A stretch of DNA of 64,000 nt from Moesziomyces globuligerus. Lineage: Eukaryota > Basidiomycota > Ustilaginomycetes > Ustilaginales > Ustilaginaceae. Positions 1 through 10,236 of this stretch are shown piece by piece; positions within the stretch are counted from its first letter, which is position 1; every line of letters starts with the position of its first letter. Location: positions 186,001-250,000 of the forward strand of contig JARVLF010000012.1 in assembly GCA_030849465.1 (NCBI GenBank), given 5' to 3'. The notes under the pieces were generated by a model. The model was not told the origin of the DNA, did not search any database, and saw nothing but the letters and a program-made list of their open reading frames with translations. Both the position numbers and the translations under genes were made by a program.

Positions 1-906
1 GAATTCGAGCTTGGCCTGGTTGCCTTGATTTGCTCGACCTTGGTTCGATTTACCTTGGGCAGGGGAAGACATCTGAACCCTGGGCTGGTTTTGAAACGAC
101 CTCGAAGCTCTCTCGACTGCCTGATCATCGAGAAACCGGCTGTAGATCTTATCGGCAAATCGAGCAAGTGCCCTTAGAGTGGTAGGCTCGTCAGGTACGA
201 GGCTAAGTCGGTTCAGAACTTCCCTGTTCAGACCTTTCCTGAACTTCTCGACCCTTAGAGATTCGGGGATAGGGGGATCAATGCGTTCGGCAAACTTAGA
301 GAACTCGATGAGATACTCCCCCACCGGTCTCTTGCCTTGGACACAATTATCGTAGTCTCGTCGGCGCTTGTGGACCGCATTGATATCCTCGAACTCCGTT
401 CTAATCCAGTTGATGAACTGATCGAAGGTCAGTTTCTGGAATAGATTGGTCTCGGTTCCAGGGCTTGCGGTATCATCGAAGGTTTGTTCCAGCTTAGAAC
501 GTTCGATGGCCCAAGCTTCTTTGGCTGAACCAGTCAAGCTGTTGGCAGCATAGAGGATCTTCTCGAGTTCTGTGGGCAGTGCACCCTGTATCTCGAGGAG
601 ACTAACGCAGTCTCTAACTTGCATGATCCACATTCGAACTGCGTTGTCCTCTACCGTTCCATCGAAGAACGCAGGTCGAGTACTGACCAGTCTGTTCCCA
701 GCTTGATTGGGTTGAGCGGTAGATCGAAGCTCCCTGACTTGGGTAGACAGCTCTATGACCATCTGTCGAAGGAACTCAATCTCGCTCCCATCCCTCGATG
801 GATCACCTTCGCCTTGGGTGGCCATCGATGCGGCTACTCTAGCGCTACGACGCTCTGTTGTGGGCACCGAGTTCACGGTGTTGTTGCTTGTCTGGTTGTT
901 TGACAT
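1..906 (-). CDS. Gag polyprotein of an LTR retrotransposon (5' part, runs off the window)
   Basis: An open frame reads from an ATG at 906 down to base 1 with no stop, giving 302 residues of a protein that continues outside the window. The N-terminus is polar (Asn/Thr/Ser-rich), then a short acidic helix. Residues about 70-240 resemble the Retrotrans_gag core: RPAFFDGTVEDNAVRMWIMQ, then SLTGSAKEAW, then FINWIRTEFEDIN followed by RPVGEYLIEFSKFAERI. The end is Gln/Asn/Gly-rich, as before a zinc knuckle, which is not yet reached. In Ty3/Gypsy-like elements Gag builds the virus-like particle that packages element RNA. Codon use (many AT-ending, AGG and CTA codons) differs from the neighbouring host genes, as expected of a mobile element. 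No stop or frameshift is visible, so the copy may be young; pol would lie left of the window. Confidence 0.85.
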   Translation of the reverse strand, partial: MSNNQTSNNTVNSVPTTERRSARVAASMATQGEGDPSRDGSEIEFLRQMVIELSTQVRELRSTAQPNQAGNRLVSTRPAFFDGTVEDNAVRMWIMQVRDCVSLLEIQGALPTELEKILYAANSLTGSAKEAWAIERSKLEQTFDDTASPGTETNLFQKLTFDQFINWIRTEFEDINAVHKRRRDYDNCVQGKRPVGEYLIEFSKFAERIDPPIPESLRVEKFRKGLNREVLNRLSLVPDEPTTLRALARFADKIYSRFLDDQAVERASRSFQNQPRVQMSSPAQGKSNQGRANQGNQAKLEF

Positions 907-939
907 CTTGTAGAGTGTTTACTTTTCTATGATGTATCG

Positions 940-957
940 AGATTGCAGAAGCTACCA
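940..957 (-). other. Possible tRNA primer-binding site of the retrotransposon
   Basis: In element sense the sequence starting at 957 reads TGGTAGC, 34 nt upstream of the Gag ATG region. TGG plus the following bases matches the complement of a tRNA 3' end ...GCTACCA. Only the first seven bases match the fungal initiator Met tRNA, so the primer tRNA is not identified. Position between a possible LTR edge and gag is what makes it plausible. Confidence 0.35.
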
Positions 958-959
958 AG

Positions 960-1059
960 TGTTGTCGAGCACGCGTCGAGTCAGCCGGGGCAAGGGGATG
1001 GTAGTTGAATTACAAGGGGACGCGCGTCGAGCGCGTCTAGAAATGAGTCATAATACAGT
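960..1059 (-). repeat. Possible LTR edge next to the Gag frame
   Basis: In element sense a candidate LTR ends with CTCGACAACA at 960, two bases before the primer-binding-like motif. On the plus strand this is a TG start (TGTTGTCGAG), as expected of an LTR end. The far edge cannot be fixed: there is no second copy in the window to compare, and the end at 1059 (...ATACA) is only a guess. The stretch holds short CGCGTCGAG-type repeats. Confidence 0.3.
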
Positions 1060-1626
1060 TGTGGCGCGCGCGTCGGTAAAGGGGCCGTGGAGACAAAGCG
1101 GCGCAACTCGTCATTGACCAGCAACTCGCAATACCGATAGATGATGAACTTGGCGATCATCTTCCAGAACTGCCAATTGCCACTGAAGGAGTAGAGAGGC
1201 GGACTGGAGGGGATGTCGCCGACGGTGATTGTCGTTCCCATTCGATGCCCGCGCAGAGTGCTCGATGCGATCGCTAGTACACATTGGTGACGGCAATCCA
1301 GGGCTTAGGGCCTCACACTCAGCGCGCCTTGGTTGGCGTCGGCCCCGTCGCTCTAACACACCCAGCCACGCAGCGAGGGAGGGAGCAGCGTCATTCTGTT
1401 TGGACAGGCTACAGTTGAATGCTGGAGAGAGGGTGGCAGCTGGGCCTTCGCTGCGTTGCACTCTGTTCGGGACATACTGCACTTGGAACCGTGGACGAAA
1501 GATTGCGTTGTGCTTGGGTACTCTACACTATGTACACGTCCGCTCGCTGAGCGGATCCGATCTGACTATATACAAGATCTATTTACAGCCCTGTGGCGGA
1601 TGTAGCCATGTGGCGGGGGGGAGGAC
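1060..1626. other. Stretch between the retrotransposon and the Ca2+-ATPase stop
   Basis: No gene can be supported. On the minus strand a frame of 86 codons (981-1241) contains a protein-like piece, SGNWQFWKMIAKF then IIYRYCELLVNDELRRF, which may be a remnant of a coding region broken by the element. The rest is presumably the 3' untranslated region of the Ca2+-ATPase. Confidence 0.4.
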
Positions 1627-4600
1627 TTACTTGGACGAAGCTGCGGACTTGAGTCTCCTGAGCAGGTCGTCGTCGTCGTTGGTTTCGGGGTGGAAGGTGA
1701 GTTTGCCGTCCTTGAAGAGGGTGACGGTGTCGACGGTGGGTTCGTCGTCCTTGGCCGTGGGGAGCTGGGTCGACTTGGACTTGGCTTCCTTGTCGGTGGA
1801 GGGGTCGGAGCGCCAGTTGCCACCGATGCTGGCGACGACAAAGCCGGGGACCATGGCGAGGATGCTCTGGTGGCGGATGTTGGCCGACTTGAGCTGGTGA
1901 GCGCGCGACTCGTAGATCCTGGGCGTTGCGCGGATCCTGCCGCTGCGGATGCCGCGGAACGAGTTGAGCTGCTCGCCCACCTCGCCGACGGCGGGAAGCC
2001 ACTCGGAGAACGTGCGTGCGCGCGTGTCCTTCTTGCCATCGTCCGAGCCATCCAGCTCGCCCGTCGTAGCAGGCAGAGCATTGGGATCGCCCATGATCTT
2101 CCATCGAATGAGGAGGTCCTCGATGGGCTGCGTAGGGATGAGACGGATGAGCACAGCGAGCGGCCAGGAAACTGCGCCGATCACAATAGACACGGCCCAG
2201 TCGCGCGCGGTAAGTTGAACTACCGAAAATGCGGCACCGCCGACGAACATGATCAGGACCTGGAAACCGATCTCGATGGCCATGATTCCGATGAACCAAG
2301 GGTTCTTGTGCAAGTTGCTGAAGATGTTGAGCTTGCGTGTGAGCGAGCGTGAGTTCACCTGATTGAAGAGCTGGCACCAAACGAAAGTGTTGAACACGAG
2401 GGCCGACAGCTCCGTGTTGTCCCGAGCAATCTCGCTCTCCGTCGTGCCGTTCATGCCCAAGATGCTCTTACCGGCGAAGTTGAGCACCAAGATCACTGTG
2501 AACTGGTAGATCGACTGGCCCACAATCATCTTCCACATGTCGGTCGAGATGAGCGGCGCAGTGCGGCGATCCGGCTTGCGGTCCAGCAGCTCCGGAGTAG
2601 CCGGGTCGGTCGCCAGAGCCAGCGCAGCGAGCGTGTCCATGATGAGGTTGATCCACAACAGCTGAACCGCCTTGAGCGCCGATGTGCCCTCCTCGGATGC
2701 GACTGCCGTCACGAAGGTGACAATGACAGCTGAGATGTTGACCGAGAGCTGGAACTGCAGGAACTTGCGAACGGCGTCGTTGACACAGCGTCCCCACATG
2801 ATGGCGCTGACGATCGAGGCAAAGTTGTCGTCCATGAGAATGATATCCGAGGCCTCCTTGGCCACCTCGGTACCGGCGATGCCCATCGAGAAACCGACGT
2901 TGGCGGTCTTGAGCGCGGGACCGTCGTTGGTACCGTCGCCCGTGACACCGACCACCTCTCCGAGGCTCTTGAGCGTCTCGACGAGGATCTTCTTGTCCTC
3001 GGGCGACGAGCGCGCGAGCACCTGCAGCTTGGGCACCACCTCGAGCATGTCGGTGCGGTTGAGCTTGCGGAAGACGGGGCCCTCCATCACAATACCACCG
3101 GGCGTGTAGATGCCACACTGGGTGGCGATCGACTTGGCGGTCAGCACATTGTCACCGGTGCACATCTTGACCTGCACGCCGGCGCGGCGGCAAGCCTCGA
3201 CGGCGTCGGTGACACCGGGTCGCAGCGGGTCCTCGATGGCAGCGATGGCGACGAGAGTGAGATCCTGGGCGAGCGAGGTGTATTCGACCTCGCCGGACTC
3301 GTCGTACTTGGCGTCGGCAGGGGGGAAGGACTCGAAGTCACGGTAAACGAGCGCGAGCGTCCTGAGCGTCTGGTTAGCAAAGCCGGTGATGGTGGAGTTG
3401 ACCTTGTCGAGCTTAGCAGCGTCGAGCGGCTGAACGTGGACGTCGTCGGAATCGGGACCATCGGCCTCGACGTGGCGAGTGCAGAGACGGGTGAGAACCT
3501 CACTGGCACCCTTGAGGTAGACGCGGAAGCCGCCCTCGGGACGCTTGACGACGACACCCATGGCCTTGCGCTCGGAGCTGAAGGGGATCATCTGAACGAC
3601 CTCGGCACGCTCGCGCGAGGCACGGTAGTCCTCCCACTTGAGCTCCTTGGCCATCTTGAGCAGCGCGGTCTCGGTCTTCGAACCAACAAAGCCAGCCTCC
3701 TTCTTCTGCTCGGTCGCAGGCTTCTTGCTCGATTTCCACTTGAAGAGGCCCGAGAGGCCGTGCTTTTTGACAGCGACGACCGGGTTGGCTACGGCAGCGT
3801 CACCAGCGTCAGCCGAGGCGTCCTCCTCGAAGGCGGTCGAGTTGATGGCAATGCTGTCGTTGAGGAGCTTCTGGAGCGGCGTGCTGATGGCGGAGCTGAG
3901 CTCGGTCTGCTCGACGATGCGGGTCTGACCGTTGGCGCCGGCATCGTGCTCGGTCTCGACACGCTTGCGGTTGGCCTCAAGGCGGTCGGCGAACTTGAAG
4001 TTGACGCCGATGCTGCCAGCGACGACGCTCATCTCGTTCTGGGTGAGGGTACCGGTCTTGTCAGTGCAGACGACGCTGGCGTTGGCCATGGTCTCGCAGG
4101 CGCCAAGCAAGCGAACAAGTAGGTTCATCTTGGTCATGCGCTTCGTCGCGAAGGCAAGAGCAAGCGTAACAGCAAGAGGGAGACCTTCGGGGACGGCGAC
4201 GACAACGACGGTGACAGCGATGATGAGAATCTGAATGAAGTCCTGTGCCTTGTCATTGGCAGACCGCGTGGGTTCCTGAGCAAGGTGAACGAAAAATCGG
4301 ATCATGAGCGCGGTGAAGAGGACGACACCAGCAGTACCACCAAGCCAGGCGATGAGGTCGGCGAGGCGGTTGAGCTTGGACTGGAGCGGGGTGTCTTCGG
4401 CATCGGAGCGGAGCGAGAGCATGAGCTTGCCGTTGAAGCTGGTGGGACCGACAGCGATGACGACGTATTCGCCGACACCCTCGAGCACCTTGGATCCCGA
4501 GATGAGGAAGCAGTCGCGGTTCTTGGGCTTGGTGTTGTTGCGGCGGGCCTCTTCGAGGTCCTCGATGCACTCGTCGTAGGTAACCTTGCGGATCATGTCG

Positions 4601-5544
4601 GACTCGCCCGTGGCGCCTGACTCGTCGCACTTGACGTTGTGGCCGCGGAGGAAGATACCGTCGCAGGGGACGATCTCACCGGGCTCGAGCTGGAGGACAT
4701 CGCCGACGACAACATCGTAGACGGACATGAGAGCGGGCTTGCCCTGACGAATAACCTTGACGTCGCGCTGCTCCTTCTTGGCATTGAGCTTCTTGAACTG
4801 GCGCTCCTTCTGGTAGTCGTTAACGGAACCAACCAGATCGACGATGATGACGGCAACAAGAATGGCAACACCCTCGACCCAGTCGACAGGTGTGACACGA
4901 CAGATCGATTCAACGCCATCGCGAATGCAGGCAACATCTTCGGGTCCATTCACGATACTCGTGTAGAGACCGAGGGCGAGCGAGACGACGGCGGCGATGC
5001 AGAGAAGAATGAGGATCTTGTCCTGGAGGGCGAGCCACATGAGGAGGAGGAGGCTGTTCGACTTGCGCTCGGGGAGGGTGTTGTTGCCAAAGACGCGAAC
5101 GCGGTCCTCCTCGGTGGCGTGGACAAAGTCTGGGTTGTTGCTGGTCGGGTCGGCGGCGGCGGGGGCGCTCTCGATGTCGTGAGAGCCGGCGCCGGCCTCG
5201 ATGGTCTTGGTGCCGCCGAGGTCGAGGCCGCGGTGCTCGTCGGTGCCGAGGGAAGCAAGGACGCCCTTGACGCCGCCCATGTCGCGAAGCTTCTCTACGC
5301 TCTTGGGGTCGAGGAGATCGGCGAGCTCGATGGGACGGAAGGGGAAGGGGCGAGGGTCAACATTGCGCTGACGCTCCTTCTCGGCGGCGAGCGCGGCGGC
5401 CTGAGCCTCGCGACGGCCGGAACGCGTGCTGCTCTTGAAGGCGAGCTTGACGCGACCGAAGAAGCCGGGGTTGGCGGCCTCGGCCTCCTCCTGAGGTGCG
5501 GCCACCTCGGGCGCGATTTCGACGTGCTTTTCAGCGCTCGACAT
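1627..5544 (-). CDS. PMC1: P2B-type Ca2+-transporting ATPase (PMC1-like)
   Basis: 1305 residues, one exon. Pumps Ca2+ out of the cytosol at the cost of ATP; fungal members of this family (Pmc1) sit in the vacuolar membrane. The N-terminal region has the P2B signature LADLLDPKSVEKLRDMGG, then the first membrane pair. The actuator region holds CDESGATGES. The Ca2+-site segment VPEGLPLAVTLAL lies near residue 450. The phosphorylated Asp is D495 in CTDKTGTLTQNEMS. The hinge TGDGTNDGPALK is near residue 870, and NLIMDTLAALALATD in the sixth membrane segment completes the binding site. Membrane helices follow to about residue 1130, with a polar C-terminal tail. Length fits fungal Pmc1 (about 1200-1400). 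The start codon has MSSAEK and no better upstream ATG. A TATA-like AT run lies about 260 nt upstream. All catalytic motifs look intact. Confidence 0.95.
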   Translation of the reverse strand: MSSAEKHVEIAPEVAAPQEEAEAANPGFFGRVKLAFKSSTRSGRREAQAAALAAEKERQRNVDPRPFPFRPIELADLLDPKSVEKLRDMGGVKGVLASLGTDEHRGLDLGGTKTIEAGAGSHDIESAPAAADPTSNNPDFVHATEEDRVRVFGNNTLPERKSNSLLLLMWLALQDKILILLCIAAVVSLALGLYTSIVNGPEDVACIRDGVESICRVTPVDWVEGVAILVAVIIVDLVGSVNDYQKERQFKKLNAKKEQRDVKVIRQGKPALMSVYDVVVGDVLQLEPGEIVPCDGIFLRGHNVKCDESGATGESDMIRKVTYDECIEDLEEARRNNTKPKNRDCFLISGSKVLEGVGEYVVIAVGPTSFNGKLMLSLRSDAEDTPLQSKLNRLADLIAWLGGTAGVVLFTALMIRFFVHLAQEPTRSANDKAQDFIQILIIAVTVVVVAVPEGLPLAVTLALAFATKRMTKMNLLVRLLGACETMANASVVCTDKTGTLTQNEMSVVAGSIGVNFKFADRLEANRKRVETEHDAGANGQTRIVEQTELSSAISTPLQKLLNDSIAINSTAFEEDASADAGDAAVANPVVAVKKHGLSGLFKWKSSKKPATEQKKEAGFVGSKTETALLKMAKELKWEDYRASRERAEVVQMIPFSSERKAMGVVVKRPEGGFRVYLKGASEVLTRLCTRHVEADGPDSDDVHVQPLDAAKLDKVNSTITGFANQTLRTLALVYRDFESFPPADAKYDESGEVEYTSLAQDLTLVAIAAIEDPLRPGVTDAVEACRRAGVQVKMCTGDNVLTAKSIATQCGIYTPGGIVMEGPVFRKLNRTDMLEVVPKLQVLARSSPEDKKILVETLKSLGEVVGVTGDGTNDGPALKTANVGFSMGIAGTEVAKEASDIILMDDNFASIVSAIMWGRCVNDAVRKFLQFQLSVNISAVIVTFVTAVASEEGTSALKAVQLLWINLIMDTLAALALATDPATPELLDRKPDRRTAPLISTDMWKMIVGQSIYQFTVILVLNFAGKSILGMNGTTESEIARDNTELSALVFNTFVWCQLFNQVNSRSLTRKLNIFSNLHKNPWFIGIMAIEIGFQVLIMFVGGAAFSVVQLTARDWAVSIVIGAVSWPLAVLIRLIPTQPIEDLLIRWKIMGDPNALPATTGELDGSDDGKKDTRARTFSEWLPAVGEVGEQLNSFRGIRSGRIRATPRIYESRAHQLKSANIRHQSILAMVPGFVVASIGGNWRSDPSTDKEAKSKSTQLPTAKDDEPTVDTVTLFKDGKLTFHPETNDDDDLLRRLKSAASSK

Positions 5545-7314
5545 GATGGCGGACGAAGCTGGGTGAATGCAGTCGAGCTGCTATGCAGGGACGGGCGGGC
5601 TGGATGCGGGGGGTATTAGCCTTGGCCCTGTCGGGGTAAAGAAGGCTCGGACGAGCTTCGCTTCGTGTGGAAAGGGGAAGCAGGGATTCAAGTGGACATG
5701 ACCTGGTGGGATGGAAGAAGGGCGGAACGTTACGAAAGGCAACGAGGGTGGTGGCGTGAACAAGAAGAGGGGCCAGAGCGACGGTGTCTGCTGGTTGCTG
5801 TCAAAATATATAGCGGGCCTGAGCAAAGGGCGGGCGTGTGGATAGTTGAGCTCGACAGGCGATGCGTACAGTAGGTCGCGCGGGACTGGCTAGCGAGAAG
5901 CAGGCGTTGAGGACTGGGGCAAGGCGATGCGCTGCGCGCGCACGGAAGGCTGGTTGGTCTAGATCGAGAGGGTTTGGTGAAAGAGAGTGAATGAGGAACG
6001 TGCTCGGATTTGGCGCTGCGAAACATCGGGGCCAACGAATGCCAAGCCGTCAAATCGCAGAGCGGAGTGTGGAAGCGGGCGAAGGAGGCCAAGAACGGAC
6101 GAGAGCGGTGCGAGTGCGGTGCACTGCGGTGCGAGGCTTAGGGCATGAACACCTTTTTTTGCCAGGAGCTGTGATGCTCGCGTGGTCCGGCTCTAGGCAT
6201 GCCAGTGTGGTGCTGCGATAGTACAGTCCACCTACAGTGCTGTATTCTGCTAGCCCAAAAAGCAGCTCGAATTAGCTGAAAATCACAGAATGCGGCAGTG
6301 CTCCTAGTCTTGACTTACGCCAGGCCCTTCTGGTTGCGCGCACCGAAAAGGGTCTCGGAAGCCACACTGTGACTGTGGGGATGCAGCTCGAAAAGAAGGG
6401 CCAACCTGCAAGCGCATATGCATGCCAAGAGATTGGTTTCACCCTGGCTGCGCGCGTCACTGGAGTCCTCTCCTCGAACAGTGCGCTATTTTGGGTCGAC
6501 ACCGTGCCTCAGCCCCTCTGCTTGAGACACCCTCGGCCCTCCCAATCGAGGCCTCCTCTCGCTACTTGACGTCTTGGCGCTCTCCCTCCTGCACCGCCGC
6601 TGCAGTCGATCTCTCGTTCCAGCGCATCCATGCTAAAGAGGTCCACGTGTGAGTTGATCCATCCCCTGATCCAAACCCACTTTCTCCAACTCAAGATGAT
6701 TCTTCACCCAGGCCTCAAAGTACTTTCTTTCCATATGGAGGCGTGGGCTGTGCAAGCTTGGATTCTACTGTACTGTGTATGGCTAACCCTGTAGGAGAAA
6801 GGAAAGAGATGACGAAATCGACCTGTTTTTTCGCTTTTGAATCCGATCCCGAGGCGTTGCGTGGGATCTCAAAGCGCCCGAGCCTGCACCCACCCGAGGA
6901 CGGGCCAGCGTTCGGAAGAAGGCTTCTCTCGAATCGAGGCTGTGCTTCCTCCACCGCCTTGACCGCTCTGCCAACCGCAAAAAAATGTCTTGGCATCCAG
7001 TCTTGGCTCAAAGCATCCCCGTCCCCCTCACAGCTCCCTCGCCTTGACCGCCCAACCACATTCCGCCCATCCCAACACGTGCCCCCCTCCCCTCTCTTGC
7101 CCTTCTAAGCTCCGCCCGTAGGTCCCCATCGCCGGCTCCTTAAACAAACATCGGGTCTCCATCTCCAATCGTGCATCACCTGTTCCCGATTTCCACACGA
7201 ATTCCACACTTTCCACATCCCTGAGAGGGTGTTACCCTCGTAGATGGTGTTTTCTCGCAGAGGATGTTCCAGATTTGCAACAAGTGACAGCCGGCTGTTG
7301 GGTTGGTGGCTGCG
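5545..7314. other. Intergenic region, Ca2+-ATPase promoter and Utp8-like 3' side
   Basis: About 1.8 kb between two minus-strand genes. Apart from the TATA-like run at 5803-5812 I see nothing: frames are short, GC-rich and without recognisable motifs. There is no tRNA-like B box. The left part is the promoter and leader of the Ca2+-ATPase, the right part the terminator side of the next gene. Confidence 0.6.
5803..5812 (-). promoter_or_regulatory. TATA-like box upstream of the Ca2+-ATPase
   Basis: Minus-strand TATATATTTT in otherwise GC-rich DNA, about 260 nt before the ATG at 5544. Position and base composition suggest a core promoter element; no transcript data support it. Confidence 0.35.
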
Positions 7315-10236
7315 CTAGATCTCGAGACGCTCGAAGCTGTACGCGCCCACCAGCATGCTCTGCTCGAGCAGCTGCAGACGGCGCGTCTTGGCCTCGCCCA
7401 TCGTTCCCAGCCTGAGTCCGAGTCCGCCGCCCATCTCGGCCCTCGCTGCCGCCTCGGCCTTGCTGCTCGCATGCACCTTTGCGTTGCCCGCCGATGCCAT
7501 GGCGCCGCTCTCGGCCAGCACGGTGGCCTTCTTCTTGTCCCGGCTCGCTGCCTGGCTCAGCAGCTCGTTCTCCTGCTGCAGCTTGGCAAACGCCGAGAGC
7601 GGCGCGCTCAGCAGCCGCAGCGTCGACAGCAGCTGCACGTAGCGCGCGATCGTCGACGAGAGCGACTGCACCGTCGCATGCGACCGCGGCGTCGTCAGCA
7701 GCAGCGGGAAAAATGTGTCCAGCACATCGTTGGCCAGCGCCATCGCCGCCTCCGCATTCGGCGCCTGGCTGGCAGAGACAGCCGCATCGTCGGCCTGCAA
7801 CGGCAGCTGGATCGTCTGGCTGATCCACGCATTGCACATCTGCAGCAGCGCCATCACCTGCTCCACATCATCCCGCAGCTGCGTCTTGAGCGCACTGCGC
7901 AGCGCCGCCCGCGACACCTGCAGCTCCACCAGCTGCCTCAGCACCGCCATGTACGATCCCGCCGCCCTGCCCTTCTCGCCCTTCTCTCGCACTGCCGCCA
8001 GCCCTCGCACTGCCGACATGAGCAGCGACGCCACCGTCTCCTCCGAGACATCCGGCATCCGCTTCACCGCCGCCTGCACCAGCTCCGCGTCATTCCGAGC
8101 CGCGAGTCGTGTCCAGAACTCGGCCACGCCAGCGCCGCTCGACGACCTCGCCGTTGCGCTCTGCACCGTCGAGTCCGTGGAAGACGAGCGGAGCGATGCA
8201 AACACCGACGGATGCACCTGCGCGTGCTCGAGCAAAGTGAGCAGCGCTGCATGGGCGGTGAACACCGGCTCAGATGCGCCTTTGCGCGCGGCTGCGGCGG
8301 GAAGCAGCACGTCGAGCAGCTCGCCGTAGAAGGCCGTGTCAGCCTCAGGCGCGGACAGCGTCTCGAGCATGCGTCCGTCGGCAGTCGTGGCCGCGATCCA
8401 TTGTGTGAGCGCCGTGGTAATTTGGGCATCCTTAGAACGAGCCGCACCGCTGCCGTTTGCAATGCGCTTGAGCTCGTCCAGAATCTCGGGTCGGGTGGCA
8501 TCCGATGCCGTGGTCGCAGCCGCATCTTCCGTTGCGGCACTCTGGATCCAGCGCGCGGTGAGATCGCCCTTGCCGAGGGCGTCGCGCAGCACGCTCGCCT
8601 CGGGCACGACGAACGGCATGGCGAGCACGCAGAGTCGGCGCTGCTGCAGCTGGGTGAGCGCCTCGGCGTTCGCGGAAGAGTCCGAGATGCGCGAGACGAC
8701 CGTAGGCGGGCCGAGGCAGATGACGCTAGTCGAGCCCGCGATGCGTGAGGCCGAGATCGTCGTCATGCGCTGCAAGAGCCCGAGGGAAGTAGCGGCGGGG
8801 CTCGAAGGCGCCACAAACGGCACAGCCCAGTCGATCTGTCGGAGCACGGCGCCCAGTTCGAGATCCACAATGAGCGCGGCGATGCGCTCCTTGTCGTGCG
8901 TCGCCGGCGTGGCGCGCGTCACGCCGACCACCAGCGCATGGTCGCGGCTGAGCAGCAGACAGCACGATGGCGATGCCGTCGACGACGACGACGGACGTGC
9001 ATTGCTTGCCGGAGCCAGCGCCGGCAGCACGCTCGCGCCGCACCTGGTCAGCAGCGGCTCGCTGCTGCTCGAGGTGGTGAGCATCATCGAAGTGAGCTGC
9101 CCGTCGATGCCGAGCAGCACAAGGCGGCCGTCGGAGTGGAATTGCACATCCTGAACGTGGCGTGCGCTGGTGAAGCCGGGGACGTTGATGCTGCCGAGCT
9201 TGACGATCGTAGCGGCCGATTCGGATGCGCCGTCGAAGCTCTTGACAAACGCGGTAAGCTCGAGCGTGAGAGGTCCGCCTGGAGCGCCCTTGGCTGGCAG
9301 ATGTGCACCTGCGGCCGAGGCAAGCTCGCTGTCCTCGGTAGATTTGGAGCTGCCGTCCTTTTTGGAGCGCTTGGACCTCTTCTTCTTCTTGGAGTCGTCA
9401 GTTGCTTTAGCAGAAGTGTTGGAAAGCACGTATTCGGATGTGACCGCCACGCGCAGACCGAGGAGTGCCGCCTCTTCGATGCGCGAGGAGCCTGCGATCA
9501 GCGACTTGGCGGAGGGCGCATCGAGCACATTGGCATAGAAATGAGAGCGTTGCTGGGCAGCGTGAGAGGCTTCGATGGTCTGAACCACCTGCATGGACGT
9601 CGATGCCGACTGCGCCGAAGCTTCGTCGTCGAAGGTGATGGGGGACGACGCCACGATGGTGAGGCTGTCGTCCGGATGAGTGAGCACAAGGCGACCATCG
9701 CTGAGGGGATGAATGAGGCGGATGGGCTTTTCGAGGGAGAGCGCCTCCTTCTTGAACTGGACCTGAGCGCTCTCCTTGCCCTTGGCAGAAAGCTCTTCGA
9801 CAAACGCCCACAGCTCGTGGGTTGGCGTGATGGCAGCGCGTCCGGACTTGGCACGCTTGTGCGATTCGATGCCGACGTAGGTGATGCGAAGCGAGCGGCC
9901 TGCGCCGAGAGACTTGAGTAGCGTGAGAGGGGCGGAGGATGCATTTTCAGCCGACGAGAGCGTGAAGCTCTGGATGGGCGTCTGCGTCTGCGGGTTGATG
10001 AGGTTGAGCGCGTTGGCAGCGACGAGGATGGGGAGGGTGCCCTTGAGCCTGCGCAGCGTCCTAGCATCCGAGGAGAGCTTGTAGGCTGCTCCGGTGCTGA
10101 TGGTGGAGCACTTGGTGGAGGAGAAGCCTGTGGCTGGCAGCGCGGCGTGGCGCGCCAGCTCAGCAGGCGCTGCGCTCGGATGCGCCAGCAGCGAGATGGG
10201 CTGCGAAAGCTCCGGATGAGCCGATGCCGATGCCAT
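7315..10236 (-). CDS. Utp8/NOL11-like protein of the small-subunit processome (probable)
   Basis: 973 residues from ATG 10236; the frame stays open to a GTG at 10248 that I do not use. The N-terminus LSQPISLLAHP, followed by a predicted beta-rich half and ITPTHELWAFVEEL then RLIHPLSDGRLVLTHPDD, resembles the start of yeast Utp8 (LSQPFRLAALP... NVWAF). A Lys-rich patch (KKKKRSKRSKKDGS, about residue 285) looks like a nuclear/nucleolar signal. The C-terminal half is helical and Ala/Leu-rich. Utp8 belongs to the t-UTP complex that joins nascent pre-rRNA and is also tied to tRNA export. The assignment rests on weak N-terminal likeness and architecture (beta-propeller then helices). Other beta-propeller nuclear proteins remain possible. 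Confidence 0.5.
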   Translation of the reverse strand: MASASAHPELSQPISLLAHPSAAPAELARHAALPATGFSSTKCSTISTGAAYKLSSDARTLRRLKGTLPILVAANALNLINPQTQTPIQSFTLSSAENASSAPLTLLKSLGAGRSLRITYVGIESHKRAKSGRAAITPTHELWAFVEELSAKGKESAQVQFKKEALSLEKPIRLIHPLSDGRLVLTHPDDSLTIVASSPITFDDEASAQSASTSMQVVQTIEASHAAQQRSHFYANVLDAPSAKSLIAGSSRIEEAALLGLRVAVTSEYVLSNTSAKATDDSKKKKRSKRSKKDGSSKSTEDSELASAAGAHLPAKGAPGGPLTLELTAFVKSFDGASESAATIVKLGSINVPGFTSARHVQDVQFHSDGRLVLLGIDGQLTSMMLTTSSSSEPLLTRCGASVLPALAPASNARPSSSSTASPSCCLLLSRDHALVVGVTRATPATHDKERIAALIVDLELGAVLRQIDWAVPFVAPSSPAATSLGLLQRMTTISASRIAGSTSVICLGPPTVVSRISDSSANAEALTQLQQRRLCVLAMPFVVPEASVLRDALGKGDLTARWIQSAATEDAAATTASDATRPEILDELKRIANGSGAARSKDAQITTALTQWIAATTADGRMLETLSAPEADTAFYGELLDVLLPAAAARKGASEPVFTAHAALLTLLEHAQVHPSVFASLRSSSTDSTVQSATARSSSGAGVAEFWTRLAARNDAELVQAAVKRMPDVSEETVASLLMSAVRGLAAVREKGEKGRAAGSYMAVLRQLVELQVSRAALRSALKTQLRDDVEQVMALLQMCNAWISQTIQLPLQADDAAVSASQAPNAEAAMALANDVLDTFFPLLLTTPRSHATVQSLSSTIARYVQLLSTLRLLSAPLSAFAKLQQENELLSQAASRDKKKATVLAESGAMASAGNAKVHASSKAEAAARAEMGGGLGLRLGTMGEAKTRRLQLLEQSMLVGAYSFERLEI

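Noticed and set aside
4639..5619. 326-codon plus-strand frame opposite the Ca2+-ATPase start
   Set aside because: Shadow of the ATPase frame; composition is Leu/Asp/Glu/Gly repeats with no motif.
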